From JAGZEG01 sp963930185 (GTDB lineage: Bacteria > Actinomycetota > Coriobacteriia > Coriobacteriales > UMGS124): a DNA stretch of 64,000 bases. The position numbers and the translations under genes are program-made. The stretch's first letter is position 1; the number at the start of each line of letters is the position of its first letter. This document shows positions 35,478 through 44,090 of this stretch, one piece after another. The DNA is taken from positions 1 through 64,000 of the forward strand of contig CAWVLT010000074.1 in NCBI GenBank assembly GCA_963930185.1. The letters are read 5' to 3'. The notes beneath the pieces are model-generated. The model did no database searches and was not told the DNA's origin. It saw only the letters and a program-made list of their open reading frames with translations.

Positions 35478-36932
35478 ATGAAGGTTGCAAACGAGATGGA
35501 TCGCCGCCACTTCTTCCGCGTGCTGGGTGCTACCGGTGCGGCCGCTGCCGTTGCCGCCGCCGGCGCGGGCTCTGCCCTCGCTGACGAGGCCCCTGCCGCT
35601 GGCGCCATCGCCCTTGGCGACGCTGCGGTGAACTTCTCCCAGGAGGTTGACGTCCTGGTCTGCGGCGCCGGCATTTCCGGCATGATGTGCGCCTACGAGA
35701 CCGCAAGCGCCGGCCTCACCACGCTCATCGCCGAGCAGAACGGCTTCTACGGTGGCGACGCCATTTACTCCGCCGCCTGCATGATGTGCAACACCGCTCG
35801 CCTCACGCAGGAGGAGCGCCCCGAGAAGTACTCCACCATCGACGAGCTGCGCGAGCGCTTCGCTCCTTACTATGAGAACGACGAGGCTGGCCTTGATCAG
35901 CTCATGCTGCTCCAGGAGTGGGGCGGCAAGTGGATGGACCTCATGCACTACGACTGGGGCTATCAGTTCCAGCCCAAGATGGAGGGTCCGTACCAGCAGG
36001 CGTTCTTCCCGCAGGGCGGCATTTGCACCATGGCTGACGCCTTCGAGCTCATGGACTCCAAGCTCACCGAGGCCGGCGCCACCTACCTGTACGACACCAC
36101 CCTCAAGTCGCTGATCGTCGACGAGGCCGGCGTCGTGTCCGGCGCCCGCTTCACCAACAAGGACGGCGCTTACGTCGACATCCAGGCCAAGGCCGTTGTC
36201 CTGGCTTGCGGCGGCTACGTCTCCAACCAGGAGTGGATGACCCAGTACGCCCCGGACACCGCCGACCTGGGCTGCATCGTCTCCGGCCGCACGGGTGAGG
36301 GCATCAAGGCCGGCCTTGCCGCTGGCGGTCAGCTCGCCGGCATGGTGACTCCCGGCAACTTCAACCCGCGCTACGAGGCCGGTCACATGCTGGGCATGCA
36401 CTACCCCGTTCTGGCCATCCTGCCTAACGGCAAGCGCTTCTACTGCGAGACCGCCGTCCACGACGCCGCGACCGGCTGCCTGAACAACGGCTGGCACGAG
36501 TGGTGGAGCATCTGGGACAACACCGCCCAGAACGGTGTTGACCAGGAGGTCATCAAGCACGCCGGCGACAACGTCAAGACCGCCAACTCCATCGAGGAGC
36601 TTGCCGAGGCCATGGGCATGGGCCTGGACATCCTGCAGGCTGCCTTTGACAACTACAACACCATCTGCGAGAACGGCGAGGACCCCGACTTCGGCCGTAC
36701 CCTGTTCCTGCAGCCGCTCGAGCCCCCGTTCTACTATCTGCTCAACGTCCCCGTGCGCTACAAGAGCAAGGGCGGCCTCGCTGTTACCAGCCGCTTCGAG
36801 GTCACCGACGCCGACGGCAACCCCATCGCAGGTCTGTACTCCTGTGGCTGCAACGCCGGCACTGAGGACATCGTTCCTGCCGCTGGCTCGGGCATGCTCG
36901 TTGGCACCAGCATCGCCGAGGACCTGGCGTAG
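35478..36932 (+). CDS. TAT-exported FAD-dependent flavoprotein reductase (short form)
   Basis: A 484-residue enzyme, the shortest intact flavoprotein here. The ATG at 35478 lies 10-12 bp after GAGGAGG; a closer ATG at 35472 opens a 3-codon frame only. The signal motif is DRRHFFRV (8-15), the FAD loop GAGISGMMCA (63-72) and the substrate loop GKRFYCET. The C-terminal FAD region reads IAGLYSCGCNAGTEDI, with PAAGSGMLVGTSIAED at the very end. It has no FMN domain and no CXXCH (SAACMMCNTA is not a haem site). Codon use is strongly GC-ending. It is divergent from the membrane LuxR gene. Confidence 0.88.
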   Translation: MKVANEMDRRHFFRVLGATGAAAAVAAAGAGSALADEAPAAGAIALGDAAVNFSQEVDVLVCGAGISGMMCAYETASAGLTTLIAEQNGFYGGDAIYSAACMMCNTARLTQEERPEKYSTIDELRERFAPYYENDEAGLDQLMLLQEWGGKWMDLMHYDWGYQFQPKMEGPYQQAFFPQGGICTMADAFELMDSKLTEAGATYLYDTTLKSLIVDEAGVVSGARFTNKDGAYVDIQAKAVVLACGGYVSNQEWMTQYAPDTADLGCIVSGRTGEGIKAGLAAGGQLAGMVTPGNFNPRYEAGHMLGMHYPVLAILPNGKRFYCETAVHDAATGCLNNGWHEWWSIWDNTAQNGVDQEVIKHAGDNVKTANSIEELAEAMGMGLDILQAAFDNYNTICENGEDPDFGRTLFLQPLEPPFYYLLNVPVRYKSKGGLAVTSRFEVTDADGNPIAGLYSCGCNAGTEDIVPAAGSGMLVGTSIAEDLA

Positions 36933-37002
36933 GAGCCTGGGCGAGAAGCATCTGAGAGCGCTGGGCTGAATACCCGTCGCTAGCAGCCATGCCGGTTGAC
37001 TG

Positions 37003-37044
37003 AGGGCGCGCAAACCCTGCCATGTGGGGTTCGCGCGCCCTTTT
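37003..37044 (+). terminator. Intrinsic terminator after the 35478 flavoprotein
   Basis: GGGCGCGCAAACCC / GGGGTTCGCGCGCCC stem followed by TTTTCGTC, 70 bp past the stop. Confidence 0.9.
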
Positions 37045-37374
37045 CGTCTGCGTGTCGTTCTTGCACGTTGTTTCTGTTTCTGCTCGTCGCGCCCAGATAA
37101 TGACGTGCGCGAAAAAACCGTTCTGATGGACAGACTTTTCGGTTGTGAGGGAGTTGCTCGGGCGAGAGACGCCTGCATGCGCCTGAGTGGCCTGGAAAGT
37201 GGACAAATAGTTCGGAAGTGAGGCGATGTCAAATGCGCCACCGAGATCCAAGTCCCTCACAACCGGAAATTCTGTCCTGCGAAACAAGATTTTCATGCGC
37301 GGACGCATCATTGGACTTGATGCGATAATGGTGCATGGTGGCTGACGTCCTGAACGCACGTGGAGGAGGGTGCA
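37045..37374. other. Intergenic region before the pseudouridine synthase gene
   Basis: About 330 bp. It contains the promoter of the next gene presumably near 37320-37350 (TGATGCGATAATGG). No other feature recognised. Confidence 0.4.
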
Positions 37375-38445
37375 ATGAGCACGGAGCAGCACGACCAGCA
37401 GCTCGTTACGTATGTCGGTGCCGCGGCCTCGGATCTCCCGCCGGCCGACGGCATGTCGTTGCGCTGTCGCTTTGATGAGCCCGCAGCTACTGGCTTGAAC
37501 TACTGCTCTGATGTGCTGGCTTTTCGGATTGACGGGCCATGTAGCGCCGATGAGGCGCTTGCCTGCCTTGGCGTGTCGCGCCCGATGCGTGCGCGCGTCT
37601 TTGCGAGCGGCCAGCTTGCACGCGACGGCGCACTTCTTGGCCGCACTGATCGTCTCGATGGGGGAGACGTCGTTGCCCTGCGCCCCCTGGTCACGAGGGA
37701 GCCGGGCCCCACGAGCGACGAGCCCGTGCGCATCCTGTATGAGGACGAGTTCATCCTCGCGGCGGACAAGCCGCAGGGGCTGCTCGTGCATGGCGACGGC
37801 ACGGGCGCCGAGACGCTGACGGCACGGGTGCAGGGGCACCTTCGTCGCCGGGGGAGTCTGGCGGTTCCGCAGGCCCTTCAACGGCTCGACGTCGACACGT
37901 CGGGGGTGGTGCTCTTTTCCAAAGTCGAAGAGTTCCAGGGCATGCTCGATACGCTGGTCTCAGGGCATGCCGACGTATCGCCTGCGGGACGTGCGGGGGT
38001 GTGCAAGACCTACCTCGCGGTGGTCTGCGGCTCGTTTGGGAGCCCGACGTGCGATTGTGCCGAGCCCATTGGCAGGGATCGCCACGATGCCCGCAGGATG
38101 CGCGTCAGCCAAACGGGCCAACCCGCTCTCACGCACGTGCGTCGGGTTGCGATAGACGAGGGAGGTCGGTCCGGCCAGGGCGGTAGCGGAAGGGGCGGCG
38201 GATCGCACGCCTTGCTTGCCGTGACCCTGGGCACAGGGCGCCGGCACCAGATTCGGGTGCACCTGGCGCACCTGGGGCATCCCATCGTGAACGACCCGCT
38301 CTATGGCACGGCGGAAAGCCCGGACGGTCTCATGCTGCATGCCTATTCCGAGTCATTCATCCATCCGATCACGCACGAACAGGTGGATATCGTGGCCGGA
38401 TGGCCCGAAAGGTTCGGCGCGTGGTTTGACGAGTCGCAGCTATGA
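37375..38445 (+). CDS. RluA-family pseudouridine synthase
   Basis: A 356-residue RNA pseudouridine synthase. The start at 37375 has GGAGGAGGG just upstream (37362-37370). Residues 1-110 resemble a degenerate S4-type RNA-binding domain (RPMRARVFASGQLARDGAL). The catalytic domain contains VRILYEDEFILAADKPQGLLVH, the active-site motif QRLDVDTSGVVLFSK with the catalytic Asp, and RRHQIRVHLAHLGHPIVND. A Gly/Ser-rich insert (GGRSGQGGSGRGGG) sits before the last strands. It modifies uridines in rRNA or tRNA; the exact site cannot be told. It is monocistronic. Confidence 0.9.
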   Translation: MSTEQHDQQLVTYVGAAASDLPPADGMSLRCRFDEPAATGLNYCSDVLAFRIDGPCSADEALACLGVSRPMRARVFASGQLARDGALLGRTDRLDGGDVVALRPLVTREPGPTSDEPVRILYEDEFILAADKPQGLLVHGDGTGAETLTARVQGHLRRRGSLAVPQALQRLDVDTSGVVLFSKVEEFQGMLDTLVSGHADVSPAGRAGVCKTYLAVVCGSFGSPTCDCAEPIGRDRHDARRMRVSQTGQPALTHVRRVAIDEGGRSGQGGSGRGGGSHALLAVTLGTGRRHQIRVHLAHLGHPIVNDPLYGTAESPDGLMLHAYSESFIHPITHEQVDIVAGWPERFGAWFDESQL

Positions 38446-39219
38446 GAAGAAAGCGGCAGCGGGCCTAGAAGGGCGACTTGGGGGAATCGCCGGCCCGCTG
38501 CCCAAGGGGGATGCCAGACGTCGATACGAAAGGGGGGAAACGATCGAGTCGGCCTTGGAGGGTTCATGCTTGGAAGGTTCACGATCACTCGCGACTCACG
38601 ATGGATCGGGGCCGTTCGCGACAGCTCGCAACGGATGGAGGATCCGCGCTGGCGTCTTTCCTCCTCCCGCGCTGGCATCATAATGCCCCAAAACGTCCAA
38701 AGACGTGAGACCCGAATGGGGTGAGATCAGAAAACGGGTCATTACCTGCGATAATGTATGTGAATCTGTCTCCACAACTCATGCGGAAGCCCCGATATCG
38801 TCTAAGCGGGGTGATATGCGTGAAGGCGATTCATCCGGATGGGATGACATAGGAGCGCGGTGATTAGACGGCGTTTAGCGACCCCTCTATTTTGGGGTAG
38901 GAGCGCCTTTTGATGCAATGAGCCCACTAACCCTAGAGGGTGACCCTTCGGCATTGCCGGCAGACGGCGCGTGCACGCGATATGACATCCTACCGGTGAC
39001 GACGTCTCGAACGCCCGGTCCGGGTCGCAGCCACGGTAGCGTCGCTGTCTTCGTGTTGCTGTCAGTCGTGATGCCCGCGCCGTTCGGCGTGAAAAAGCTG
39101 ACATGTCGTAAGGCGGGTGGGGCGTGGGTGGGATATGATGGCCCATGCAGTTCGGTGCAAGGGCGGTTGCCCTCGACCGGATTTGATCGGGGAGACACGG
39201 GACACGGGCGAGGCGAAGC
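38446..39219. other. Long non-coding region upstream of the MATE gene
   Basis: About 775 bp with no supported gene on either strand. It contains a hairpin GCCCCG...CGGGGT near 38790-38815 and a terminator-like element at 38870-38911, the pattern of a structured leader with an attenuator. I could not match it to a known riboswitch class. Confidence 0.45.
38870..38911 (+). terminator. Terminator or attenuator in the MATE upstream region
   Basis: Nested stems GGCG / CGCC and ACCCC / GGGGT followed by TTTT at 38908-38911. It lies 309 bp upstream of the MATE start and 425 bp after the previous gene, so it may end a small RNA or act as an attenuator. Confidence 0.5.
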
Positions 39220-40641
39220 ATGAGGGGTTCGGGTCTGGACATAGGCAAGCTGAGGGATATCGCCGACCCTTCGCGCACGCAGCTGCTTCGGCTTGTGGTC
39301 ATGCTGAGCATCCCCACCGTGCTCTCAGAGCTCACTTCCATCGTCATGCAGTATATCAACGCGGGCATGGTGGGAGGCCTGGGCGCCAACGCGTCGGCGG
39401 CCATCGGGCTCGTCCAGACGTCGACGTGGCTCGAGTCGGGCATCTGCACATGCGTGGCCACCGGCTTTACCGTACAGGTGGCGCAGCTGGTGGGCGCGGG
39501 CAAGCTCGAGGACGCCCGCAACGTGCTGCGGCAGGCGCTTGTCGTCCTGCTGGCGCTTGGCGTGCTCATCGGCCTCGTCGGGGTGGCCATCTCCGGTGCG
39601 CTGCCGCGATGGCTCGGGGGCGACCCCGAGATCTGGGCGGATGCGTCAGGGTACTTTCTCGTCTACTCGTGCGGACTGCCTGCCCTGCAGATGGTGCGGC
39701 TGTGCACGGGCATGCTGCAGTGCAGCGGAAACGTCAAGACGCCCAGCATCATCAATGTCGGCATGTGCTTTCTCGACGTCATGTTCAACGCGCTGTTCAT
39801 CTTCCCCTCGCGCACCGTCTCGGTCCTTGGGCTGAGCGTGCACGTCCCCGGCGTGGGGCTGGGGGTGCCCGGGGCGGCCGCGGGCACGGCGTGCGCCCAG
39901 CTGGTAGCGGCGGCGATCATCCTGTTTGTGACCTGCGCCCGCTCCCCGGTGTTGAATCTGCGTCACAAGGGCAGCTGGCGCCTACGCGCCCATTGCCTCA
40001 AGACGGCGGGGATCATCGCCGGCCCCATGTGCCTGGAGCGCGCGGTGATGTGCGGCGCCCAGGTTGCCTCCACCGTCATCGTGGCGCCGCTTGGCACGAT
40101 CGCCGTCGCGGCGAACTCCCTTGCCGTGACTGCCGAGGGCGTGTGCTACATGCCGGGGTACGGCATCTCCGCCGCCGCGACCACGTTGGTGGGGCAGTCC
40201 ATCGGGGCGGGCAGGCGTGATCTCGCCAAGCGCTTCGCCCGGCTGGCTGTGGCCCTGGGCATGCTGCTCATGGGGATCATGGGTGTGCTGCTGTTCGTCT
40301 TTGCGCCCACGGCCATGGCCCTGCTCACGCCCGACGTTGCGGTTCGGGAGCTCGGTGCCTCGGTCTTGCGCATCGAGGCGTTTGCCGAGCCCCTGTTCGC
40401 CGCATCGATCGTGGTCGCCGGTGCCCTGCGCGGCGCGGGCGACACGCTGGTGCCCAGCATCATGAACCTGGCGAGCATGTGGGGCGTGCGCATCACGGCG
40501 TCGGCTCTGCTCGCGCCGCATCTGGGCCTGCGCGGCGTGTGGATCGCCATGTGCGGCGAGCTGTGCGTGCGTGGCGTCATCTTCTTGGTGCGCCTGTTGC
40601 GCGGTAAGTGGCTCGAGCGCAAGGACCTGGTGGGCAGGTAG
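39220..40641 (+). CDS. MATE-family multidrug/metabolite exporter
   Basis: A 473-residue inner-membrane protein with about 12 segments in the two-bundle MATE arrangement. The start at 39220 follows GGCGAGGCGAAGC. Family sequence: VMLSIPTVLSELTSIVMQYINAGMVG in helix 1, then GAGKLEDARNVLRQALV, and in the second half AANSLAVTAEGVCYMPGYGIS and GQSIGAGRRDLAKRF. MATE proteins use Na+ or H+ gradients to expel drugs or metabolites; the substrate here is unknown. It is followed by a long inverted repeat. Confidence 0.93.
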   Translation: MRGSGLDIGKLRDIADPSRTQLLRLVVMLSIPTVLSELTSIVMQYINAGMVGGLGANASAAIGLVQTSTWLESGICTCVATGFTVQVAQLVGAGKLEDARNVLRQALVVLLALGVLIGLVGVAISGALPRWLGGDPEIWADASGYFLVYSCGLPALQMVRLCTGMLQCSGNVKTPSIINVGMCFLDVMFNALFIFPSRTVSVLGLSVHVPGVGLGVPGAAAGTACAQLVAAAIILFVTCARSPVLNLRHKGSWRLRAHCLKTAGIIAGPMCLERAVMCGAQVASTVIVAPLGTIAVAANSLAVTAEGVCYMPGYGISAAATTLVGQSIGAGRRDLAKRFARLAVALGMLLMGIMGVLLFVFAPTAMALLTPDVAVRELGASVLRIEAFAEPLFAASIVVAGALRGAGDTLVPSIMNLASMWGVRITASALLAPHLGLRGVWIAMCGELCVRGVIFLVRLLRGKWLERKDLVGR

Positions 40642-40660
40642 TGGTGGTCAGGCTATCTCG

Positions 40661-40720
40661 GGGCAACTATTCGGACGTTTTTGGGCTCTCAGGGAGCGAA
40701 AAGTGTCCGGATAGTTGCCC
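40661..40720. repeat. Long imperfect inverted repeat / bidirectional terminator
   Basis: GGGCAACTATTCGGAC (40661-40676) pairs with GTCCGGATAGTTGCCC (40705-40720), one mismatch in 16. An inner TTTT/AAAA and GGGCTCT/AGGGAGC arm extends the stem. It lies between converging MATE and ATC-hydrolase genes. The length and arrangement are longer than a normal terminator and resemble a dispersed palindromic repeat. No second copy is in this window. Confidence 0.7.
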
Positions 40721-40786
40721 TCGTGCCGGTTGCGCCGAATGCGTTGCACGTGTTACCCGCGTATCTGGCCGCCTACGTTGCCCGGC

Positions 40787-41407
40787 TTATGCCTGGTCAT
40801 CCTCTTGATCCGCGCGCGTGCCGTAGGTGAACCAGCCCTGCGAGACGTTGGGCGCGTCGAAATAGACGCGCCGGCAGGCCTGCGCTCCGGTCAGGACGTT
40901 TTCGGTGATGCGATGCGAGACCGTGCGCGTGAGGTTCTCGGCCACGGTGGTGTCGATGACGTCGCAGTACAGCGGGGCAAACCGGCGAAACCACGGGTAT
41001 TGCTCGTAGTAGGTGCGCCACACCTGGCCGTAGGGGCAGTGGTCCGCCCCGAGCTCGGCGACCCAGCCCGAAAGCGCCAGGTCGGCGTAGTTGTTGAAGT
41101 TGTCCATCGTGTCGTGCGGGATGCCCAGGCGGTCGGCCTTCTCGCGCAGCTGGTCGGTGCGGTCGCATGCCAGCTCAAAGACGATCTTCTGGATGAGGCC
41201 GCGCGCCCGGTCCTCGCCGAACTCCTCCACCAGGGTCTTTGCCAGGTGGAAGTACAGCATCGCGAACTGGCGAGCCGCCTTGCGCACTTCCAGGGCCTCG
41301 TGCGAGATGCGGTCGGCGTCCGCCTCGATGAGGTCGAGGCTGGTGGGGGAGGGGGACGGCTGGTCGGCGGTGAACTGGCTGGTGGCGGTTTGCGGGTTGT
41401 CGGGCAT
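40787..41407 (-). CDS. L-2-amino-thiazoline-4-carboxylic acid (ATC) hydrolase family protein
   Basis: A 206-residue cytoplasmic protein. Family signature residues are HCPYGQVWRTYYEQYPWF, then APLYCDVIDTTVAENLT and the C-terminal ENVLTGAQACRRVYFD. The founding member hydrolyses L-ATC to cysteine, but most anaerobe homologues have not been tested and the cysteine residues (DHCPYG, LYCDV, AQACRR) may instead reflect a redox or metal role. The ATG at 41407 follows GAGAGGAACCCCAAC. It converges on the MATE gene. Confidence 0.82.
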   Translation of the reverse strand: MPDNPQTATSQFTADQPSPSPTSLDLIEADADRISHEALEVRKAARQFAMLYFHLAKTLVEEFGEDRARGLIQKIVFELACDRTDQLREKADRLGIPHDTMDNFNNYADLALSGWVAELGADHCPYGQVWRTYYEQYPWFRRFAPLYCDVIDTTVAENLTRTVSHRITENVLTGAQACRRVYFDAPNVSQGWFTYGTRADQEDDQA

Positions 41408-41748
41408 GTTGGGGTTCCTCTCGCTTGGGATGCGACGTCTGGGCAGATGGTGCCGGCACTTGCTGTCTTTGCGTCGGGCCGGGGCATGGCTGTCCGTCTG
41501 CTTGTGACTATCTGCTTGTGACTATAGGGCTTTTGCGTCGCTTCTCGCTGCTTGAAGCGCCCCTTTGCTCGAATTGCCTTGCGAGTGGTCTGCAGGTGGC
41601 TTGTCTGGCGTTTTGATTGGCTTTGCCAGTGCGGACTTTCTCGCAAGCAACAGCGGCCCGCCCCTGCTCCGTAGGTGGAATCAGGGGCGGGCCGCCTGCT
41701 TCGTTGGCTTGTCGGACGCCTTAGCCGCTGCGCTGGGTTTGCCAGACT
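41408..41748. other. Intergenic region containing the DUF4097 gene terminator
   Basis: About 340 bp. Apart from the strong hairpin at 41653-41695 it contains only a near-repeat of CTGCTTGTGACTAT (41508-41525 region). No gene supported. Confidence 0.45.
41653..41695 (-). terminator. Perfect 14-bp stem after the HAAS/DUF4097 gene
   Basis: GCGGCCCGCCCCTG / CAGGGGCGGGCCGC with a 15-base loop, 54 bp beyond the stop of the leftward operon. Confidence 0.8.
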
Positions 41749-43467
41749 CTAGGCGGCCATGTCCGAGCTCTCGTGCGTGCTCGCGGACGTCTCGGTCGCG
41801 TCGTCGTCGATCTCGAACGGCCGGTTGCTCGAGCGCACGCCCTCTCCAAGCTCGAGCTCGGAGAGATCGAAGCCCTTGTTGGTAAACAGGCGTGCGGCGT
41901 CAGTCACCGCAATGGGCGTGCTGGCGTCAACGTCGGCCAGGCTTACCGTGCCGTTGGCGCTCAGCTCCATGCTGCCGCTCGCATGCACGTCGCGGAGGTA
42001 GATGGCGCCGTCGGAGTGCCCTGTTGCTTTTGTGCTCAGGGTGATGTCGTTGGCACGCACGCCTCGCAGGTCAATGAACCCGGCGGCCAGGTTCACGTCA
42101 CCGTCTATCTCAAAGCCGTCCTCGTAGACGCTGCTCCACTGGGTGGTGGTGACGTAGATCTCGGGGTCGTCGCAGACGATGTCGCCCTGCCAGCCGTCGG
42201 GAACGAGCACGTGCACGCGGTTGCGGTCGTAGGACTGCTTGCCCATGCCCACGTAGGGGTTGGTGATCTCGAAGTCCGGGCCCTGCTGCACGTCGAGCGT
42301 GATGGTCGAGCCGTCGACGTTGGGCACTGCCGTGGTGACCGAACCCGCGATGAACACGATGCCCCAGCCGTCCGCCGTCGTCGCACCGACGACGTGCACG
42401 TCGTCGTCAGGCGAGCGTCCGATCACGACGTCGGCATGCTGGGCGCGGGCGTTTGCCGTGACCTGGCTCACGTCGATCCGGTCCACCTTGTCGCCGTCCA
42501 CGACGACCTCGGGGATCTCTGTGCCGGCCATGGCCTGCTCGATCAGGTTGTCGGGGCCTCCCACCACGCCCACGGCGCCGAACCACATGGCCACGGCGAC
42601 GAACACCAGGAAGGCGGCCGTGATGGTGAACTTGACCCACAGCGGGATCTGCCTGCGGGGCTTCTCGACCTGCACCACGACTTGCGGCGGCATGGGCATG
42701 GAGGGATAGCTCTTTGCAGCGGTGGCCGGGCCTGACGTACCGGGCATGGTGGCACCTGCCTCCTTCTTGCCGCTTACGCCGCGCGAGATGCGCCGGACGA
42801 TCCAGGCAACCGTCTTGACGAGTATCCACCCCAGCCAGTAGGCGACGAGCGCGAGCAGCACGGTAAGGCCCAGCAGCCCGATGACGAGGGCGGCGGTTGC
42901 AACGCCCACCGCGGCGGTGGCGGGCGGCGCCACGAAGAGCGTGGCCACGATCAGGGAGCACGCGAGCACGCAGGCGAGCGCGGCGGCCACGAGCGACGCG
43001 ACGACCGCCCACATCGACAGGTACACGCCGGCCAGTGCGGCGATGAGGCCGATGGCGACCGGGAGCAGGATGATGGCGAGCATCACCTCGAAGAAGCCCA
43101 GGATCGCACGTCCTATGCCGCGCAGGACCCGGTGCGACTTCGCCGACTTGTCTCCTGTGCCGGCACCTGATGCCCCGGCAGTGCCTCTGTTGTTGCCGTC
43201 GAGGCCAGGCCCGCCCGCCCCCGTCCCTGCGCTTACGCCCGCACTTGTCGAGGTGGACGTTGCCTGCTGCTCGGCGCGCTGCGCCAGGATCGCGGCGGCG
43301 ATGTCCTCGGGGCTCTCCAGCGAGGCAACCGCCTGCTCCTCGGTCATGCTGTCGTCCATGCGGTCGTCGATCTGCTCCTCGTAGAACTCGACCGTACTCG
43401 CACGTTCGCCTGCTTCAAGCGCGGCAAGGCAGCGTTCCAGGCGATCGAGGAACTCACGCTTGGTCAT
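41749..43467 (-). CDS. HAAS (DUF1700) plus DUF4097 membrane-anchored protein
   Basis: A 572-residue protein. The ATG at 43467 follows GAAGGAGGCCTGC. Residues 1-65 are a HAAS/DUF1700 cytoplasmic domain (MTKREFLDRLERCLAALEAG, then EEQAVASLESPEDIAAAIL). A linker and a cluster of membrane segments (about 125-220) follow, then one more segment near 280 and an outside beta-helical DUF4097 domain (strand repeats such as DVNLAAGFIDLRGVRANDI). HAAS proteins are nearly always next to a PadR regulator, as here, and are thought to take part in envelope stress control. The start overlaps the PadR gene by 14 bp. Confidence 0.88.
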   Translation of the reverse strand: MTKREFLDRLERCLAALEAGERASTVEFYEEQIDDRMDDSMTEEQAVASLESPEDIAAAILAQRAEQQATSTSTSAGVSAGTGAGGPGLDGNNRGTAGASGAGTGDKSAKSHRVLRGIGRAILGFFEVMLAIILLPVAIGLIAALAGVYLSMWAVVASLVAAALACVLACSLIVATLFVAPPATAAVGVATAALVIGLLGLTVLLALVAYWLGWILVKTVAWIVRRISRGVSGKKEAGATMPGTSGPATAAKSYPSMPMPPQVVVQVEKPRRQIPLWVKFTITAAFLVFVAVAMWFGAVGVVGGPDNLIEQAMAGTEIPEVVVDGDKVDRIDVSQVTANARAQHADVVIGRSPDDDVHVVGATTADGWGIVFIAGSVTTAVPNVDGSTITLDVQQGPDFEITNPYVGMGKQSYDRNRVHVLVPDGWQGDIVCDDPEIYVTTTQWSSVYEDGFEIDGDVNLAAGFIDLRGVRANDITLSTKATGHSDGAIYLRDVHASGSMELSANGTVSLADVDASTPIAVTDAARLFTNKGFDLSELELGEGVRSSNRPFEIDDDATETSASTHESSDMAA

Positions 43468-43774
43468 CGCAGGCCTCCTTCACGTAATCGTGGATGCGTA
43501 CCATTTCGTTCCAGCTATCGACAAAGTCCCTGATGCGGGCCTTGCCGTCGGGCGTGATGCGGTAGTACTTGCGCAGCCGGCCGTTGTGCTCGACCGAGTA
43601 CGTCTTGAGCGCTCCGGCCGTTTCCAGGCGCTTGAGGATGGGGTAGAGCGTGGACTCCGAGATCTCCACGCACGACGACACCTCCTTGACGATCTGGTAG
43701 CCGTACGAGTCGCTCTTGCTTATTGCGGCGAGCACGCAGGCGTCGAGGACTCCCTTCTTAAGCTGTGCGTCCAT
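43454..43774 (-). CDS. PadR-family transcriptional repressor
   Basis: A 106-residue winged-helix repressor of the short PadR-s2 type. KKGVLDACVLAAISKSDSYGYQIV (residues 5-28) and ESTLYPILKRLETAGALKTY are the HTH and wing; RKYYRITPDGKARIRDF completes the domain. It is the middle gene of a three-gene unit: small membrane protein (43956), PadR (43774), HAAS/DUF4097 (43467). Palindromes over the promoter at 44010-44022 are the probable autoregulatory site. Confidence 0.92.
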   Translation of the reverse strand: MDAQLKKGVLDACVLAAISKSDSYGYQIVKEVSSCVEISESTLYPILKRLETAGALKTYSVEHNGRLRKYYRITPDGKARIRDFVDSWNEMVRIHDYVKEACDDQA

Positions 43775-43872
43775 TGGGCCCTCCCTTCGTCTTTGCTGGC
43801 GCGGGCCCCTGCCATGGGCAGCTGGGATGCCGGCGCTGCCAGCTGGAGCCTCGGCATGAGCAGCCGCGTCGT

Positions 43873-43956
43873 CTAGTTGCCATTGCGCCCGCCTTTGCGG
43901 TCTTTCCAGATCACGGCGATCGTGACGATGATGATCGCCGTGCCGATGACTTCCAT
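43873..43956 (-). CDS. 27-residue single-pass membrane protein leading the PadR operon
   Basis: A small open frame on the minus strand from an ATG at 43956 to a TAG at 43873. The start is preceded by AAAGGAGGCGCC, an excellent ribosome site 5-6 bp upstream. The product, MEVIGTAIIIVTIAVIW followed by KDRKGGRNGN, is one hydrophobic helix of about 16 residues with a positively charged tail, as expected for an inner-membrane micropeptide with its C-terminus inside. It is the first gene after the promoter at 44027-44055 and lies 98 bp before PadR. I do not recognise a family; a role in sensing or modulating the downstream HAAS protein is a guess. Confidence 0.75.
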   Translation of the reverse strand: MEVIGTAIIIVTIAVIWKDRKGGRNGN

Positions 43957-43988
43957 GGCGCCTCCTTTGGTTTGTGGCACGCTACTTT

Positions 43989-44055
43989 GCAATGCCTAAT
44001 ACCATGCGATACATAGTATGTAATGCATAGTATATGGCATTGCACATAGTGTCAA
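43989..44055 (-). promoter_or_regulatory. Promoter with nested PadR-type operators
   Basis: On the minus strand, TTGACA (44055-44050), a 17-bp spacer and TACTAT (44032-44027) make a near-consensus sigma-70-type promoter. The perfect palindrome TACATA-G-TATGTA (44010-44022) lies over the expected transcription start. The whole promoter is framed by GCAATGCC (43989-43996) and its complement GGCATTGC (44036-44043). PadR repressors bind AT-rich ATGT/ACAT palindromes, so autoregulation of the operon is likely. Confidence 0.75.
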
Positions 44056-44090
44056 GCACAAATCCGTGGGAGAGTGGTGTTCCGAAAGGC

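Noticed and set aside
35472..35483. Upstream ATG (35472) as start of the 35478 flavoprotein
   Set aside because: It opens a 3-codon frame (ATG TTT CGA TGA) in a different phase from the true gene; could at most be a tiny leader.
35430..37241. 603-codon open frame on the - strand
   Set aside because: Mirror of the 35478 flavoprotein with the same artefact composition.
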